From Pisolithus tinctorius (Eukaryota > Basidiomycota > Agaricomycetes > Boletales > Pisolithaceae): a stretch of DNA of 64,000 nucleotides. Position 1 is the stretch's first letter, and each line of letters begins with the position of its first letter. The notes under the pieces are model-generated. The model did no database searches, had not been told where the DNA came from, and saw only the letters and a program-made list of their open reading frames with translations. Location of the stretch: NCBI GenBank assembly GCA_024663395.1, contig JANFAH010000008.1:1054001-1118000 (forward strand), written 5' to 3'. The position numbers were made by a program, and so were the translations under genes. Below, piece by piece: positions 32,908 to 43,994 of the stretch.

Positions 32908-35454
32908 CCTATGGGCTACACAAACGTGGTCCAAGTGTTTCATGGAGATGTAGCCTGGATTTTGCGTGATGAGATCCCAGAGGTCATGTCACCCTTCATC
33001 GATGATTGCCCAATCAAAGGTCCTAAGTCATGCTACCAATGTAAAGATGGATCATACGAGACAATTCCATCAAACCCAGGAATAAGGAGGTTCATTTGGG
33101 AACATCTCTGTTGGGTCAATTGAGTCCTACAAAGACTAGGACATGCAGGTGCTACAGTCTCTGCAAGCAAAATGGTCATTGCAGCACCATTGATTGTGGT
33201 CATAGGCCACAAGGTATCCTACAAAGGCAGGGTCCCAGATGAGTCCAAGGTCCAGAAGATTCAGGACTGGCCTTATTGTACTAACATCTCTGAGGTTAGG
33301 GGGTTCCTGGGTATGATAGGATATTGTTGCATATTCATCAAGGACTTTGCCAAACATGTGCAGCTGCTCATCAACCTAACATGCAAAGATACTCCTTTCA
33401 AGTTTGGCAAGCAACAATGGGATACAATGGACTACCTTAAAAATGCGATCATGACATCCCCCACCTTGTGTCCAATTGACTACAGTGTAGACTGCAAAGT
33501 GATCCTTGCAGTCGACACCTCGAACATCGCAGTAGGGTATATCCTCATGCAGGAAGGAGAGGACAGGGTTAGATACCCAGCCAGGTTTGGATCAGTCTTG
33601 TTGATCGAGCACAAGCGCAGGTGCAGCCAGGCGAAACTTGAACTCTTTGGCTTGTTCAGGGCACTACACAATGTACAGATGCACATTTTTGGGGTCAAGT
33701 GGTTGGTGGTTGAGGTTGATGCTCACTATATCAAAGGAATGATTAATAACTCTGACCTGCAACCCAATGTGATGATTAATAGATGGATTGTGGGAATACT
33801 CTTGTTTGATTTTGAGCTAGTCCACATCCCTGCTGCTAGGCATGCTGCACCTGATGGTCTCTCAAGGAGGCCCCAAGCTGAAGAAGATCCAGCAGAGGAA
33901 GGGGAGGGGTATGAGGACTGGGTGGATGAGTGTGGAGCTTTTGCAATCAAAGTACTGAATCCCCAAGAGCCACAGAAACTGGAGTCTCAGCCACACAGAG
34001 AACCTGTCAGTACCTTCCTGTTGACACAACCCTCTACACACCCTATAATGATTCCCCACACAGAGAAGGCCATGCTAAGAGATGAGAAGCTCCACAACAT
34101 CTGTAAACTCTTGGAAGACAGAAAGAGACCCAAAGGGATGATGGAGAAGGACTTCGAGGCATTGGTCTCATCAGTGACTAAGTTCTTTGTGAGATGGAGG
34201 GAGTTGTGGAGGAAAGACCCCCAAGGAAGGCACAGGACTCGTGCTTCCACAAGAATGATGCTTCGAAATCATTCAACAAGCTCACAATGACCTAGGTCAC
34301 AAAGGAATATACTCTATGCATGCAAAGGTTCTCACCAGGTTCTGGTGGCTGATGGTGGATCAGGATGTTCGTTGGTATGTTCAAACCTGCCTTGACTGCC
34401 AACTCTGCCAACAGGATCGGTTACACATCCCACCTGTTGTCACAATCCCAGAACCCTTGTTCTATAAAGTGTATGTCAATACAATGGTTATGCCAAAGTC
34501 TGGAGGGTTTCACTACATTGTCCAAGCTCAATGCTCACTCACCAGATACCCAGAGTGGGCCATGCTTTGTGTGGAAAATGGCAAAGCAATTGGAAAGTTC
34601 CTGTTTGAACAGATATTGTGCAGATGGGGGGCCCTGGGGGTCATAGTGACAGACAATGGCAGACCCTTTGTACAAGTGCTAGACTGGCTCTCTGAGAAAT
34701 ACAGCATCTGCCACGTTCACATCAGCCCTTACAATTCACAGAGTAATGGAATCATCGAGCACCGGCACTATGATGTTTGTGAGGCACTGGTGAAGGCATG
34801 TAAAAGTGAGATAAGTAAGTGGTCAGAAGTAGCCCCATCTGTGTTTTGGGTTGAGAGGGTTACAGTGCAGAGGGCAACAGGGCATTCTCCTTATTACATG
34901 GCTCATGGGGTTGAACCTCAACTACCATTCAACATTACTGAGGCCACCTTCCTAGTTCCACTAGAAGAGGACACATATACCACTATACTGACCTTGTCAC
35001 ACATTGAGTGTGACAGCTACAGAAACACCCTGAGGACCTCGAATGCATCAAGGGGCTTGTGTTGAAAGCTTGGTATGCCTCTGCCCACAACTTCGAGAGT
35101 CAATTCTGGCATACCATCCACAATTGCATCTTCGACCCTGGGTCCCTGGTCCTGGTAAGGAACTCGTGTGTCAAGAAGGAACTCAACAGGAAAACAAAAC
35201 CACAGTACCTGGGACCCATGGTAGTCATTCGATGGACTAGAGGAGGATCCTACATCCTGGGGGAACTTGACAGGGCCATATCATGTACTAGGTATGCAGC
35301 CTTCCAGCTGATTCCCTACCTGCTTAGGGAGGGTGCACAACTGGACATCACATGGATCACAGGCCTGGATGAAGAAGCAATCAATGAGATCGAGGAGCTG
35401 TTGTCACACTCACCTGATGAGCTGAGAACCGGTGACTTTGACACCAAGGGCTAA
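32908..35454 (+). pseudogene. Element C RT, RNase H and integrase, second part
   Basis: RT resumes after D and reaches its active site F-I-D-D (about 32998-33010), not the Y-x-D-D of A, B and D. One TGA (33121) falls in V-N-x-V-L-Q-R. RNase H follows (I-L-A-V-D-T-S-N-I-A-V-G-Y, 33490-33540; D-G-L-S-R-R near 33850). A frame change near 34280 leads to integrase: a C-L-D-C zinc pair at 34390-34402, a core with V-T-D-N-G and I-I-E-H-R-H, but V-N-T where the first catalytic Asp is expected. Another frame change near 35040 precedes the C-terminal domain ending at 35454. I see no chromodomain. Confidence 0.85.
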
Positions 35455-35603
35455 CCTCGAGCCATTGTTGTTCCTATATATATATATATGGCATTTGCTC
35501 ACTCACCTCTGACAGACACTTTCAAGAAACATATGTTCTTCCTTACATGTTCTTTGCATCTTTTTTTATTTTTTATTTTTTTACTTACATTTTCCCTCTG
35601 AGT
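35455..35603 (+). other. Element C region after integrase
   Basis: A short AT-rich stretch with a (TA)n run at 35476-35489 and a T-rich tract. No gene. It is interrupted by element B at TSD tgagt and continues at 48755. Confidence 0.7.
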
Positions 35604-36178
35604 TGTCATGACCATGCCCAGACCACCCCAGACCGGCTCTACCCCGGTCTCGACTGGTCCTGTCCAACCCTTGCCCCGGTCCTGGCCTTAACCCTTTGAC
35701 CCAGAAATGTGTTAGCTCGTGTGGCACTGCAAGGCAGTGCCCAGTCGAGTTGTCCCCTCAGTTAGTACCAGGCTGGTGTAACACCCGGCCCAGCCACATG
35801 TCCTGCCCCAGTTCCCGGTAATCCCTTGTCCATAATCCTTGCTTGATAAGATTCTTTGTAACACTACTTACCAATCATCGCTGTACCGGCACAGACCGGT
35901 CTCCGGTGCTACGTTACACTTAGGTTACTTCTAGTATTTAAGCCATAGGATATTCTGTTTAGCCTCAGTCTGAAATCAAACTAGTTCTCGTCTTAACCCG
36001 GTCTCTCTCGTCCTCTGTCTTCTGTCCCTCGACCAGACTACGGCCCACACAAGGGAATAGCGCTGCGCCCTCAGTCGCTAAGTCCAATAGTCCAAAACCC
36101 CTTGATATCTCATATTACCCTCTAACCCCCAACCAGACTCCGGACCAGCCTTGGACCGGTGAAGACCCGGACTTAACA
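35604..36178 (+). repeat. Element B 5' LTR with promoter
   Basis: 575 bp from TGTCATGACC to GGACTTAACA. A TATTTAAG box (35935-35942) precedes AGTCTGAAAT (35967-35976), the predicted transcript start, by 32 bases. Confidence 0.93.
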
Positions 36179-36180
36179 GT

Positions 36181-36190
36181 ATTTCAGACT
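36181..36190 (+). promoter_or_regulatory. Element B self-complementary primer-binding site
   Basis: ATTTCAGACT begins two bases after the LTR and is the exact reverse complement of AGTCTGAAAT at 35967-35976. The start motif lacks one T compared with D and the primer site lacks the matching A, so even a length change is compensated. Confidence 0.82.
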
Positions 36191-36245
36191 CACACTTGTG
36201 TGGGTCATCACTCTTCTGCTCAATCCTCAGCATCACACCCTCAGC

Positions 36246-38147
36246 ATGCCTACCCAAACCAGAACCCAAGCAGCATGGGCACGTGCTACCACCAACCCAG
36301 ATTCTGCTTCAGCAGTCGACTTGCACCATGCTGCTGCCCTGGTGTCCTTAGGGACAGCCAGAAGGTCACCCAGTGAAGTCAACAACTTCAGGGGCTTCTC
36401 AGCCCATAAATCCACTACCCCCATCCCTAATCAACCTCTCGCACCCACTAACGATCCGGATGATGAACCGGACCCAGACGAACCAGATGACTTCAATCAC
36501 CCCAGTGATGATGGTCCTGGCGACGATGGGCCGGGAGATGACCTGGATAATGACGATGAAGAACCCCTCCCAGAGGATGATGTTGAGCCTGGTGTAACCA
36601 TGCTTGATAACCTTGTGTCAAGTACAGGGTTTCCAGGTTGAGACCGGACCGGAGACCAAAGTGGGCACGAGGCCGAGGGATCGGAGTCAGGGGTAAAGAT
36701 GAAGGTACAGATGAGTGGACTGGTTGGACTTAGCAACTGAGAGTACAGCGCTATTCCCTTGCGTGGGTCCCAGTCTGAGTCCGAGGCCAAGATGGGGTTA
36801 TCAGAGGTAACTTAGTTGATTTCAGACTGAGGTCTACAGGCCAAGTATCTATGAGTTTATATACTAGAAACAACTATAGTACGGAGACCGGTAATGCCGG
36901 TCTCGCAAGGATTGCTAAGACGATTGGTAAGACAAGGATTACTAATGTATGACTAAGGTAGCAGAGACCGGGACAGGCAGACCGGGGACAGGACCGGGGA
37001 CAGGACTTAACCGAAATGACAGACACTGCAAAGCAGTGTCTACTGCACTAGGACATCTGGGGATAGCGAACAGGTGAGGCCGATGCTGGACTAAGTGAGT
37101 GCGAGGCCGAGTCCAGCCAGGGTCGAGACATGGCTATGACACCTTGCCAAAGCCATCAAGCTCCTCGCATGTAATGCTCGCACCGGCTCTGAGTCATCCT
37201 CTAGAACCAAGTTGCGTGAACCGGACACCTTCGATGGGACAGACCCAAAGAAGCTGCGCACATTTCTTATCCAGTGCGAACTTAACTTCTGGGACTGGCC
37301 CTGGGCCTTTCGAAGTGATCAAGCCAAGGTCACTTTCGCGCAGTCATTCCTGAAAGGGATGGCTCTCAAGTGGTTCGAACCGGACCTACTTGGGACTGAA
37401 GACCCGGAGGACTGGCCCTACTGGATGGACTCCTGGAAGGAGTTTGTCATAGAACTTCAAACTACTTTCGGACCTCACGACCCAGTGGCTGACACTGAAA
37501 GCCAGCTAGACCACCTCCAAATGAAAGATAATCACCAGGTCAATAAGTACATGGTCGAATTCAACTGGCTTGCCTCACAAGTTCGGGGATACGGTGATGG
37601 TGCTCTGCGCCACTTCTTCTACACTGGTCTCCCCAACCATATCAAAGATGAGGTCTGCCAGGTTGGCAAACCAAGAACCCTTCACAAGCTTTGCCACCTA
37701 GCCCAGGAGATTGACGCACATTACTGGGAGTGCAAAGAGGAGGTTCAGCAGTCTAGTAGGCACCAGGGGTCGTCCTCTGGTAACAAGTCTACTCCCAACC
37801 CTGGCCACAACAATCAGTCTAAGCCCGGTCAAGAGAAGTCCAAGACTGGCAATAACTCCGGAAATAGCAACTCTGGTAACCAAACTCAGTCCAAACCTGC
37901 CTCAACCGGTCAGACCAGCTCTAACACACCCAAGCCGGACTCAAACAAACTGGGCAAGGACGGCAAGTTGACACTGGAGGAGCACAAACACTGTAGAGAC
38001 AATAACCTTTGCATGTTCTGTGGGCACACCAGACATTTTGCAGATAAGTGCCCCAAGAAAGCTGGGAAAGCCAAAGCTCACGCTGCAGCCACCTCTGAGG
38101 CAGCACCGGCCTCAACCTTGGGCTCTGCCCCCAAGGCAAAAAAATAG
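36246..38147 (+). pseudogene. Element B gag, split by solo LTR G
   Basis: Gag starts at ATG 36246. An acidic Asp/Pro-rich N-terminal part runs to 36615 and the frame resumes at 37147. Removing LTR G and one TSD copy restores the frame (D-N-L then A-K-A-I-K). The capsid region (D-T-F-D-G-T-D-P-K-K, F-L-I-Q-C-E-L-N-F, M-A-L-K-W-F-E-P-D-L) runs to about 37700. A Ser/Asn/Gln-rich linker and the zinc knuckle C-M-F-C-G-H-T-R-H-F-A-D-K-C (38010-38050) follow. It ends at TAG 38145 after seven A residues. Apart from the LTR insertion I see no lesion. Confidence 0.92.
36616..37141 (-). repeat. Solo LTR G in element B gag
   Basis: 526 bp in minus orientation (TGTCATAGCCATG to TACTTGACA), flanked by the exact TSD ccttg (36611-36615 and 37142-37146). 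It carries the start motif AGTCTGAAAT on the minus strand (36819-36828), identical to B, so its parent probably used the same self-priming scheme. I see no second copy in this window. Confidence 0.93.
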
Positions 38148-38185
38148 GTAGCAGCTCTCAGGACTCTGCACAGACTGAGAGCTGC
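38138..38185 (+). promoter_or_regulatory. Element B gag-pol -1 frameshift signal
   Basis: GCA AAA AAA TAG contains the in-phase heptamer A AAA AAA (38138-38144). Six bases later GCAGCTCTCAG (38151-38161) pairs perfectly over 11 bp with CTGAGAGCTGC (38175-38185) around a 13-base loop. The -1 frame is open from the heptamer into pol. Confidence 0.87.
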
Positions 38186-41100
38186 GTTGACTCCGGCTGT
38201 GCACCTATGGAGGCTCGTCTCAACGTGTCTGCTCTTTCTAATCCAAACTTGTTAACCCCCCATGTCTCCATTATCAGTCACAATTTACCCCGGTTCCATA
38301 CACTAGTGGACTCCAGTTCCATGCATAGTTTCATAGATAAAGACTTTGTTAATCAACACTCTTTTGCCCCTTATCCTGTGTCCCCTATCCAACTCTGGCT
38401 CTTTGATGGGTCGTCAAGTTTCGTTATCACCCAAGCAGTAGATCTTTCAGTTCAATTTGCGACCGGCAATGTCACCCTGGTAACCCTGTTTCTAGCCCCA
38501 TTGGATTCTGAATGTAAGATAGTCCTTGGACATGACTGGCTCACCCGCTACAATGCATCAATTGATTGGGTATTGAGCAGTCTAACTTTCCAGACATCTA
38601 CAGGAGGAATGCCAACCCTGTCAACACCCCCTGCCACACCAGTCTTAACCGGTATTCCCAAACCCGGTCTACCTGACCAACCCAACCCTGGCCCTGCGCC
38701 ATCTTTACCATCTGTCAACTCACCGGTTTGCACCCCCCTGAAAGCTCCCCCTATCACCCTGATCAATGCAGCTGTGTATGTACGTGCTTGCAAACTAGAG
38801 GGATCCACCCAATTCCAACTCCATCTATGCCCATTGGACCTGGTCCTGGCCCAGTCCACTTCTACCAGTCCTCCACCAGACCTGGCTGGTGTACCAAAGG
38901 ACTATCATGACTTTGCTGACATCTTTAGCAAAGCCAAGGCCTCTACTCTCCCCCCACACTGAGAGTACAACCTTAAGATTGAATTGGAAGAGGGTACTAC
39001 ACCACCCATAGGAACCATCTACTCACTATCCCCAGTCGAGCTGCAAGCTCTCCAGGCCTTCATTGACGAAAACCTGACTACTGGTTTCATCTGGCCCACC
39101 TCTTCCCCCTATGCTGCACCAGTCCTCTTCGTAAAGAAGAAGGACAGCTCACTCTGGTTATGTGTTGACTTCCAGGGCCTTAACAAGCTCACCAAGAAAG
39201 ACCGGTATCCCCTACCACTAATATCTGATCTACTTGACTCCCCTAGCTGCACCAAAATCTACACTAAGATTGACTTAAGGCATGTGTACCACCTCGTCTG
39301 GATTGCACCTGGGGATGAGTGGAAAACTGCCTTCAGAACACACTATGGGTCTTACGAGTGGTTGGTGATGCCTTTTGGTCTTACCAATGCCCCAGCTGCC
39401 TTCCAGCGGTTCATCAATTCAATCTTTGCAGAGATGCTAGATGTCTGTGTCGTCGTCTACCTCGATGACATTTTAATCTACTCTGGAGATGAGTCATCAC
39501 ACAAGCAGCACGTCTGGGAGGTTCTTCGCCAGCTCTGGTTGCATGGCCTGTATGCCAAACTGGAGAAGTGCGAATTCCACTCGGACTCTGTGGAATACTT
39601 GGGTTACCACTTGTCCCCGGCCAGCCTTACCATGTCTTCAGAGAAGGTCAAAGCTATCTGCGACTGGCCTGAGCCCCAGAAGGTAAAGGACATTCAGTCC
39701 TTCCTGGGCTTCACCAATTTCTATCACCAGTTCATTTTTAACTACTCGGACATAGTGGTACCTCTAACCCAGTTGACACACAAAGGTGCTCCCTGGAACT
39801 TTTCTGAGGAGTGCCACCGGTCTTTCAACAAACTCAAGCAGGCCTTCACCACTGCCCCAGTCCTAACTCACTTTTCCCTGGAAGCTCCTATTACTGTCGA
39901 GACTGATGCTTCTGATTACGCCATAGCTGGTATTTTGTCCATCACCGGTAGTGATGGTCAAATCTGGCCAGTCGCATTTTATTCTCATACCCTGACAGCC
40001 CTGGAGCTAAATTATGACACCCATGATAAGGAGTTACTTACGATCTTCAAAGCATTCCAGATGTGGTGGCATTATTTAGAAGGCTCTGCAGTACCAGTTG
40101 ATGTTGTCACCGATCACAAGAACCTGGAGTACTTCTCCACCTCAAATGTTTTAACCCGGTGCCAGGCACGCTGGTCTGAGTTCTTGTCCCAGTTCAATAT
40201 GGTTATCCAGTTCAGACCCAGTAAACTCAGTGCTAAGCCTGACGCCCTAACTAGATGATGGGACATCTACCCCAAAGAGGGGGATAGCGACTACGCCTGG
40301 GTCAACCCACAGAATCTCAGACCAGTCTTCACACAGGAACAGCTAGCCACCTCCCTGCGTGCCACCTACCTTGAATACCTGGTCCTATGTGCTGTTGCAC
40401 TAATGGACATGGAGAAGTTGCATAATGATATTCTCTCAGCCCTACCCTCAGACCCAGTCGCCCAAGTCCAGTTCTCAGACACATCAGATTCCCAGTGGTC
40501 AGTTGATGACACTGGCTTCCTCCATCTAGATGGAAGAATCTATGTACCGGACTCTAATGACCTTCGCCTTTGTATCTTGAGGTTTAAACATGACCATCCC
40601 TTGTCCAGCCACTTCGGCCAAAACAGAACTCTAGAGCTCATCCGGTGTGAATACACTTGGCCCAGCCTAAGGACATTTGTCAAGGACTATGTCCGGTCTT
40701 GTACTACCTGTGCCCGGGCCAAGGTACCCCACCACCGGCCTTATGGCCTACTCAAGCAACTCCCAGTGCCAGAGAAGCCATGGAATTCCATCTTGATGGA
40801 TTTCATAGAACAACTCCCAGCCTCAACCAGCTTTACCGCAATCCTCGTCATGGTCGACCAGCTCTCAAAGCAAGCCATCTTCATACCTACTCACGACACC
40901 ATCACAGCCCCTGAGCTCGCCAAACTCTTCCTCATGCATGTGTTCTCTAAGCATGGTGTACCAGCTCATGTAACCTCAGACTGGGGATCAGAGTTCGTGT
41001 CCCACTTCTTCTGGTCTCTAGGTAAAGCTCTAGACATGCATCTACATTTCACCTCTGGGTATCACCCAGAGGGGGATGGTCAGACAGAGCGCACCAACCA

Positions 41101-42782
41101 GACCCTTGAACAGTATCTCCGGGTCTACTGCAACTATCAGCAGGACAACTGGGCTGAGTTACTACCACTAGCTGAGTTTGCTTACAACAATGCACCCAGC
41201 ACTACGACCAGGGTATCACCCTTCTTTGCCAATAAGGGTTATCACCCTAATATCTTGGTCTTCCCTGAGCGCGACCTCACATCCAACTGGGCTCATGATT
41301 ACGCAGTCGACTTAGATTCACTGCACCAGTACCTATGTGAAGAAATGGCTCTCGCCCAGCAACTCTACCAAGGACTGGCAGATGCTAAGCGCATGCTGGC
41401 CCTGGACTTCAAAGTGGGTGACAATGTCTATGTAAAAGCCAAGTACTTCTGGTCGACCCGGCCCTCCAAGAAACTGAGTGAGAAGAACCTTGGGCCCTAT
41501 CCCATAATAGCCCAGGCCGGCTCTCACTCGTTCACCCTGCGTTTACCAGACTCTATGTGCACTGTACACCCGGTCTTCCATGTATCTGTGAAGTACAGGT
41601 TTACCCTCAGGTGACCAGGCTTCAAGACTGGGTGACAGGGGCTAAGTCCAAGTGGCCAGAATCAAGGCCGGGAGACAGGGGCCAAGTCTGGTGGGACCAG
41701 AGTTGAGGCCGGAGGTCAGGGGCTAAGTCTGGAGTACCAGACTTAAGGCCGGGAGCACGGGAACAAGACTGGTAGCATGGGAAACTGACTGGTCTTGGGG
41801 TGTGCACAGGGGGTAAGCCAGTCTGGGGTTGGATCTACCTCCCTTGGTCTCAGCTTATGTGCTGTACCCTTATGCAAGCTGGGGAGAGGTCCAGGACAGG
41901 GGTCAGGGATAGCTTAAGGCTCGGCCTTAGCTATAGAGTATTTTCGGGGTGTAGTACAGGAGTTGAGGGTAATACTTAGTTGATATTCTGACTGAGGGTG
42001 CTATGAAGTATGTACAGGGGTTAAATACATGAGGCTGGTCCAGGATAACGAACATAGAGCCGGACTTGTTAATAAGCTATTAGCAAGAAGATTAGCAAGA
42101 GAGTGGATAGCCACAGTGGCTGTGCCAAGGCTAATAGCCAAAGTCCGGGTGACCGGCATACTGGGGTCAGACACAGGATTTGTACAGTAAGCAAAGTCAG
42201 ATGAATGGGCGAGACTAAATATAGTATAAACAAAGGGAAACAGACCGGAGATATGTCCGGGTGACCCGGACATAGACCTGGGAGGACCGGGGTGGAGCAG
42301 CGCAAGGCCAGGAGGCCGAAGTGGACCGGAGATAGGGGTAAAACACCGGACTTGAGTTATGCAGGCCGGAGTTGAGTTATCTAGGGCCGGGATTGGGTTG
42401 TCTAGGCTGGACCAGGACCGGACTTGACCGGAGATAGGGGCTAGGGGTCCGGACTGGACTGAGTCCGAGTCTGAGAGTCATGGATATGACAGTATCCCAG
42501 CTTGAACTGGCCATCCCAAACACCATACCCAACCGGACTCAACCTCCACCCCCACCAGTAGATGTCAACAGCGACTTAGAATTCGAAGTAGCAGAGATAC
42601 TTGATTCAAAGGTCAACCAGCGCAGAAAGTGTTGGTTGCAGTACCTGGTCCGGTGGACTGGTTATGAGGGAACTGATGAAGAAACTACCTGGGTACTAGC
42701 AACAGAGCTGGACAACACTTCAGAACTTGTCCAGGAATATCATGACTGGTACCCAGACAAACCCGGTCTTTTCAAGAAGTAA
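38148..42782 (+). pseudogene. Element B pol: protease to chromodomain, split by E2
   Basis: Protease region (T-L-V-D-S-S-S-M-H-S, about 38310); RT with V-K-K-K-D-S-S-L-W-L-C-V-D-F and catalytic Y-L-D-D at about 39460; RNase H with V-E-T-D-A-S-D-Y-A (39895-39925) and T-D-H-K-N-L-E-Y; integrase zinc region (H-D-H..C-T-T-C, 40590-40715) and core D (M-D-F), D (T-S-D-W-G), E (P-E-G-D-G-Q-T-E); then H-P-V-F-H-V, interrupted by E2, resuming with Q-L-E-L-A at 42497 and the chromodomain (E-F-E-V-A-E-I-L-D-S-K, L-Q-Y-L-V-R-W-T-G-Y) to 42782. Only two TGA stops are seen (38960 and 40256). Chromodomains direct integration of this group to methylated-histone chromatin. Confidence 0.92.
41587..42491 (-). 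repeat. Solo LTR E2 in element B pol
   Basis: 905 bp in minus orientation, TGTGAAGTAC at its plus-strand left end and GGATATGACA at its right, flanked by the exact TSD gtatc (41582-41586 and 42492-42496). It is the reverse complement of E1 (18885-19765) apart from small indels and transitions. It falls between the integrase C-terminus and the chromodomain. Confidence 0.96.
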
Positions 42783-42970
42783 CATAGAACTGGTCTCAAG
42801 TTTTCTTTTCCCTTATCTGTTTCTCCTACCTCATAGTTACTATGTCTTGACCCCTCTTACTTTTCTTTTATTTGTCCTTTCTTTCACACCTTAGAACCGG
42901 AACCGGGCATTGACATTGGCAACTATACACATACAAAAAAAAAACAATGGTACTCTACATGCGCACGACC
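42783..42970 (+). other. Spacer between B pol and the antisense gene
   Basis: T-rich on the plus strand with an A-run at 42937-42945. It separates the convergent ends of pol and the antisense gene. Shared 3' signals for both transcripts could lie here, but none is certain. Confidence 0.5.
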
Positions 42971-43994
42971 TCAGATCTGGGACCCAGCAGAACCAGCACC
43001 AGCCTGGTCACCTGACTCAGGCCAGGACCGGCTTTCCTCCTCTTCCTCCCTCAGCCCCTCCAACTCATCATCAAGCCCCTTGATGTCCCTGTCCTCCTCG
43101 TCAGTGGTGTCCCAGTCTGAAGGCACATCTGGCACCAAGAACTCGAAGTGTTCTTCGACGTAGGTCTCATAGGACTGGGCGAACCAGTAAAAGTTCCTCA
43201 AGACCTCCCTTTGGGCCACTGTTAGGCTGACCACGTTGTCAGCCACATGCTCCATCTGATCACCGGTGACAGGACTGGCCCCAGCCTCAGCACTGGTCTT
43301 CTTCATCGAAGGCCCCTCCTCCACATTGTCCTCCTCGTCACCAGCACCCTCGAGCACCTGAGCAGATGGGCACCACGACCTCTTCTTCTTCTCACCAGCA
43401 CATGGGGACATTACATCAGCCTTCCTCTTACCCTTGTCAGCACCTGAGCCAGCTCCCTGACTGGCCTCACCTTTGACTGGCCACTGGCAATGCTCCTTGA
43501 GTTCGTTGCACCAGTTACAGGCCAGGCACTTCTTCTTGCTGTTGGTGTTGCACAGACAGGTCGTGTTTGTCCGAGCACAACGAAGACACCTGGGAGGTGG
43601 TCAACCGGTCAACTACCAGTCACTTGGTCAATACTCACCAGGGGTTCATCACCTCCATGTTTGAACCAGCCCCAGCCGAACTACCCACCAGGGCATCTGC
43701 CCACCGGCTCTCCTCTGCCTTTCTGGCTTCTTCAGCCTTGCGCGCGGCCTCTACTCTCTGTGCCTCAGCCTCTGTGTGCGCCCTCTCCTCTTCAAGCCAG
43801 GCTTGCTCCTGCCTCTCAGCCTCCAACCAGGCTTCCTCCTGTGCCCTCGCCTTGTGCCTCTTGTGCTCGGCCAGCTTTCCCCGGATGGCCTCATTGTCAT
43901 CGTCGCTGCCTACCCACAGCTCTTCGCTCATTGCCAGGGTCAGGTCGGGCAGGAGTTCTTGATCGTATGGCATTCTGGACCAGTGAATAGACAT
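42971..43994 (-). CDS. Element B antisense gene, intact: coiled coil and Zn-cluster-like protein
   Basis: Exon 1 runs from ATG 43994 (or 44012) to 43639, a 49-bp intron occupies 43590-43638 (GTGAGT to CCCAG), and exon 2 runs 43589-42971. Splicing joins the frame exactly through a Trp codon into the first Cys. Layout: acidic start (G-S-D-D-D-N-E-A), a Glu/Ala/Arg coiled coil (about residues 40-110), then C-x2-C-x6-C-x12-C-x2-C-x6-C with two extra Cys, a Lys-rich patch (G-K-R-K-A-D, E-K-K-K-R), and an acidic tail including R-E-V-L-R-N-F-Y-W-F-A. No stop is seen in about 325 codons. The spacing fits the Zn2Cys6 pattern, but the basic residues sit in the second half. The role is unknown; nucleic-acid binding is only an inference. 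Confidence 0.78.
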
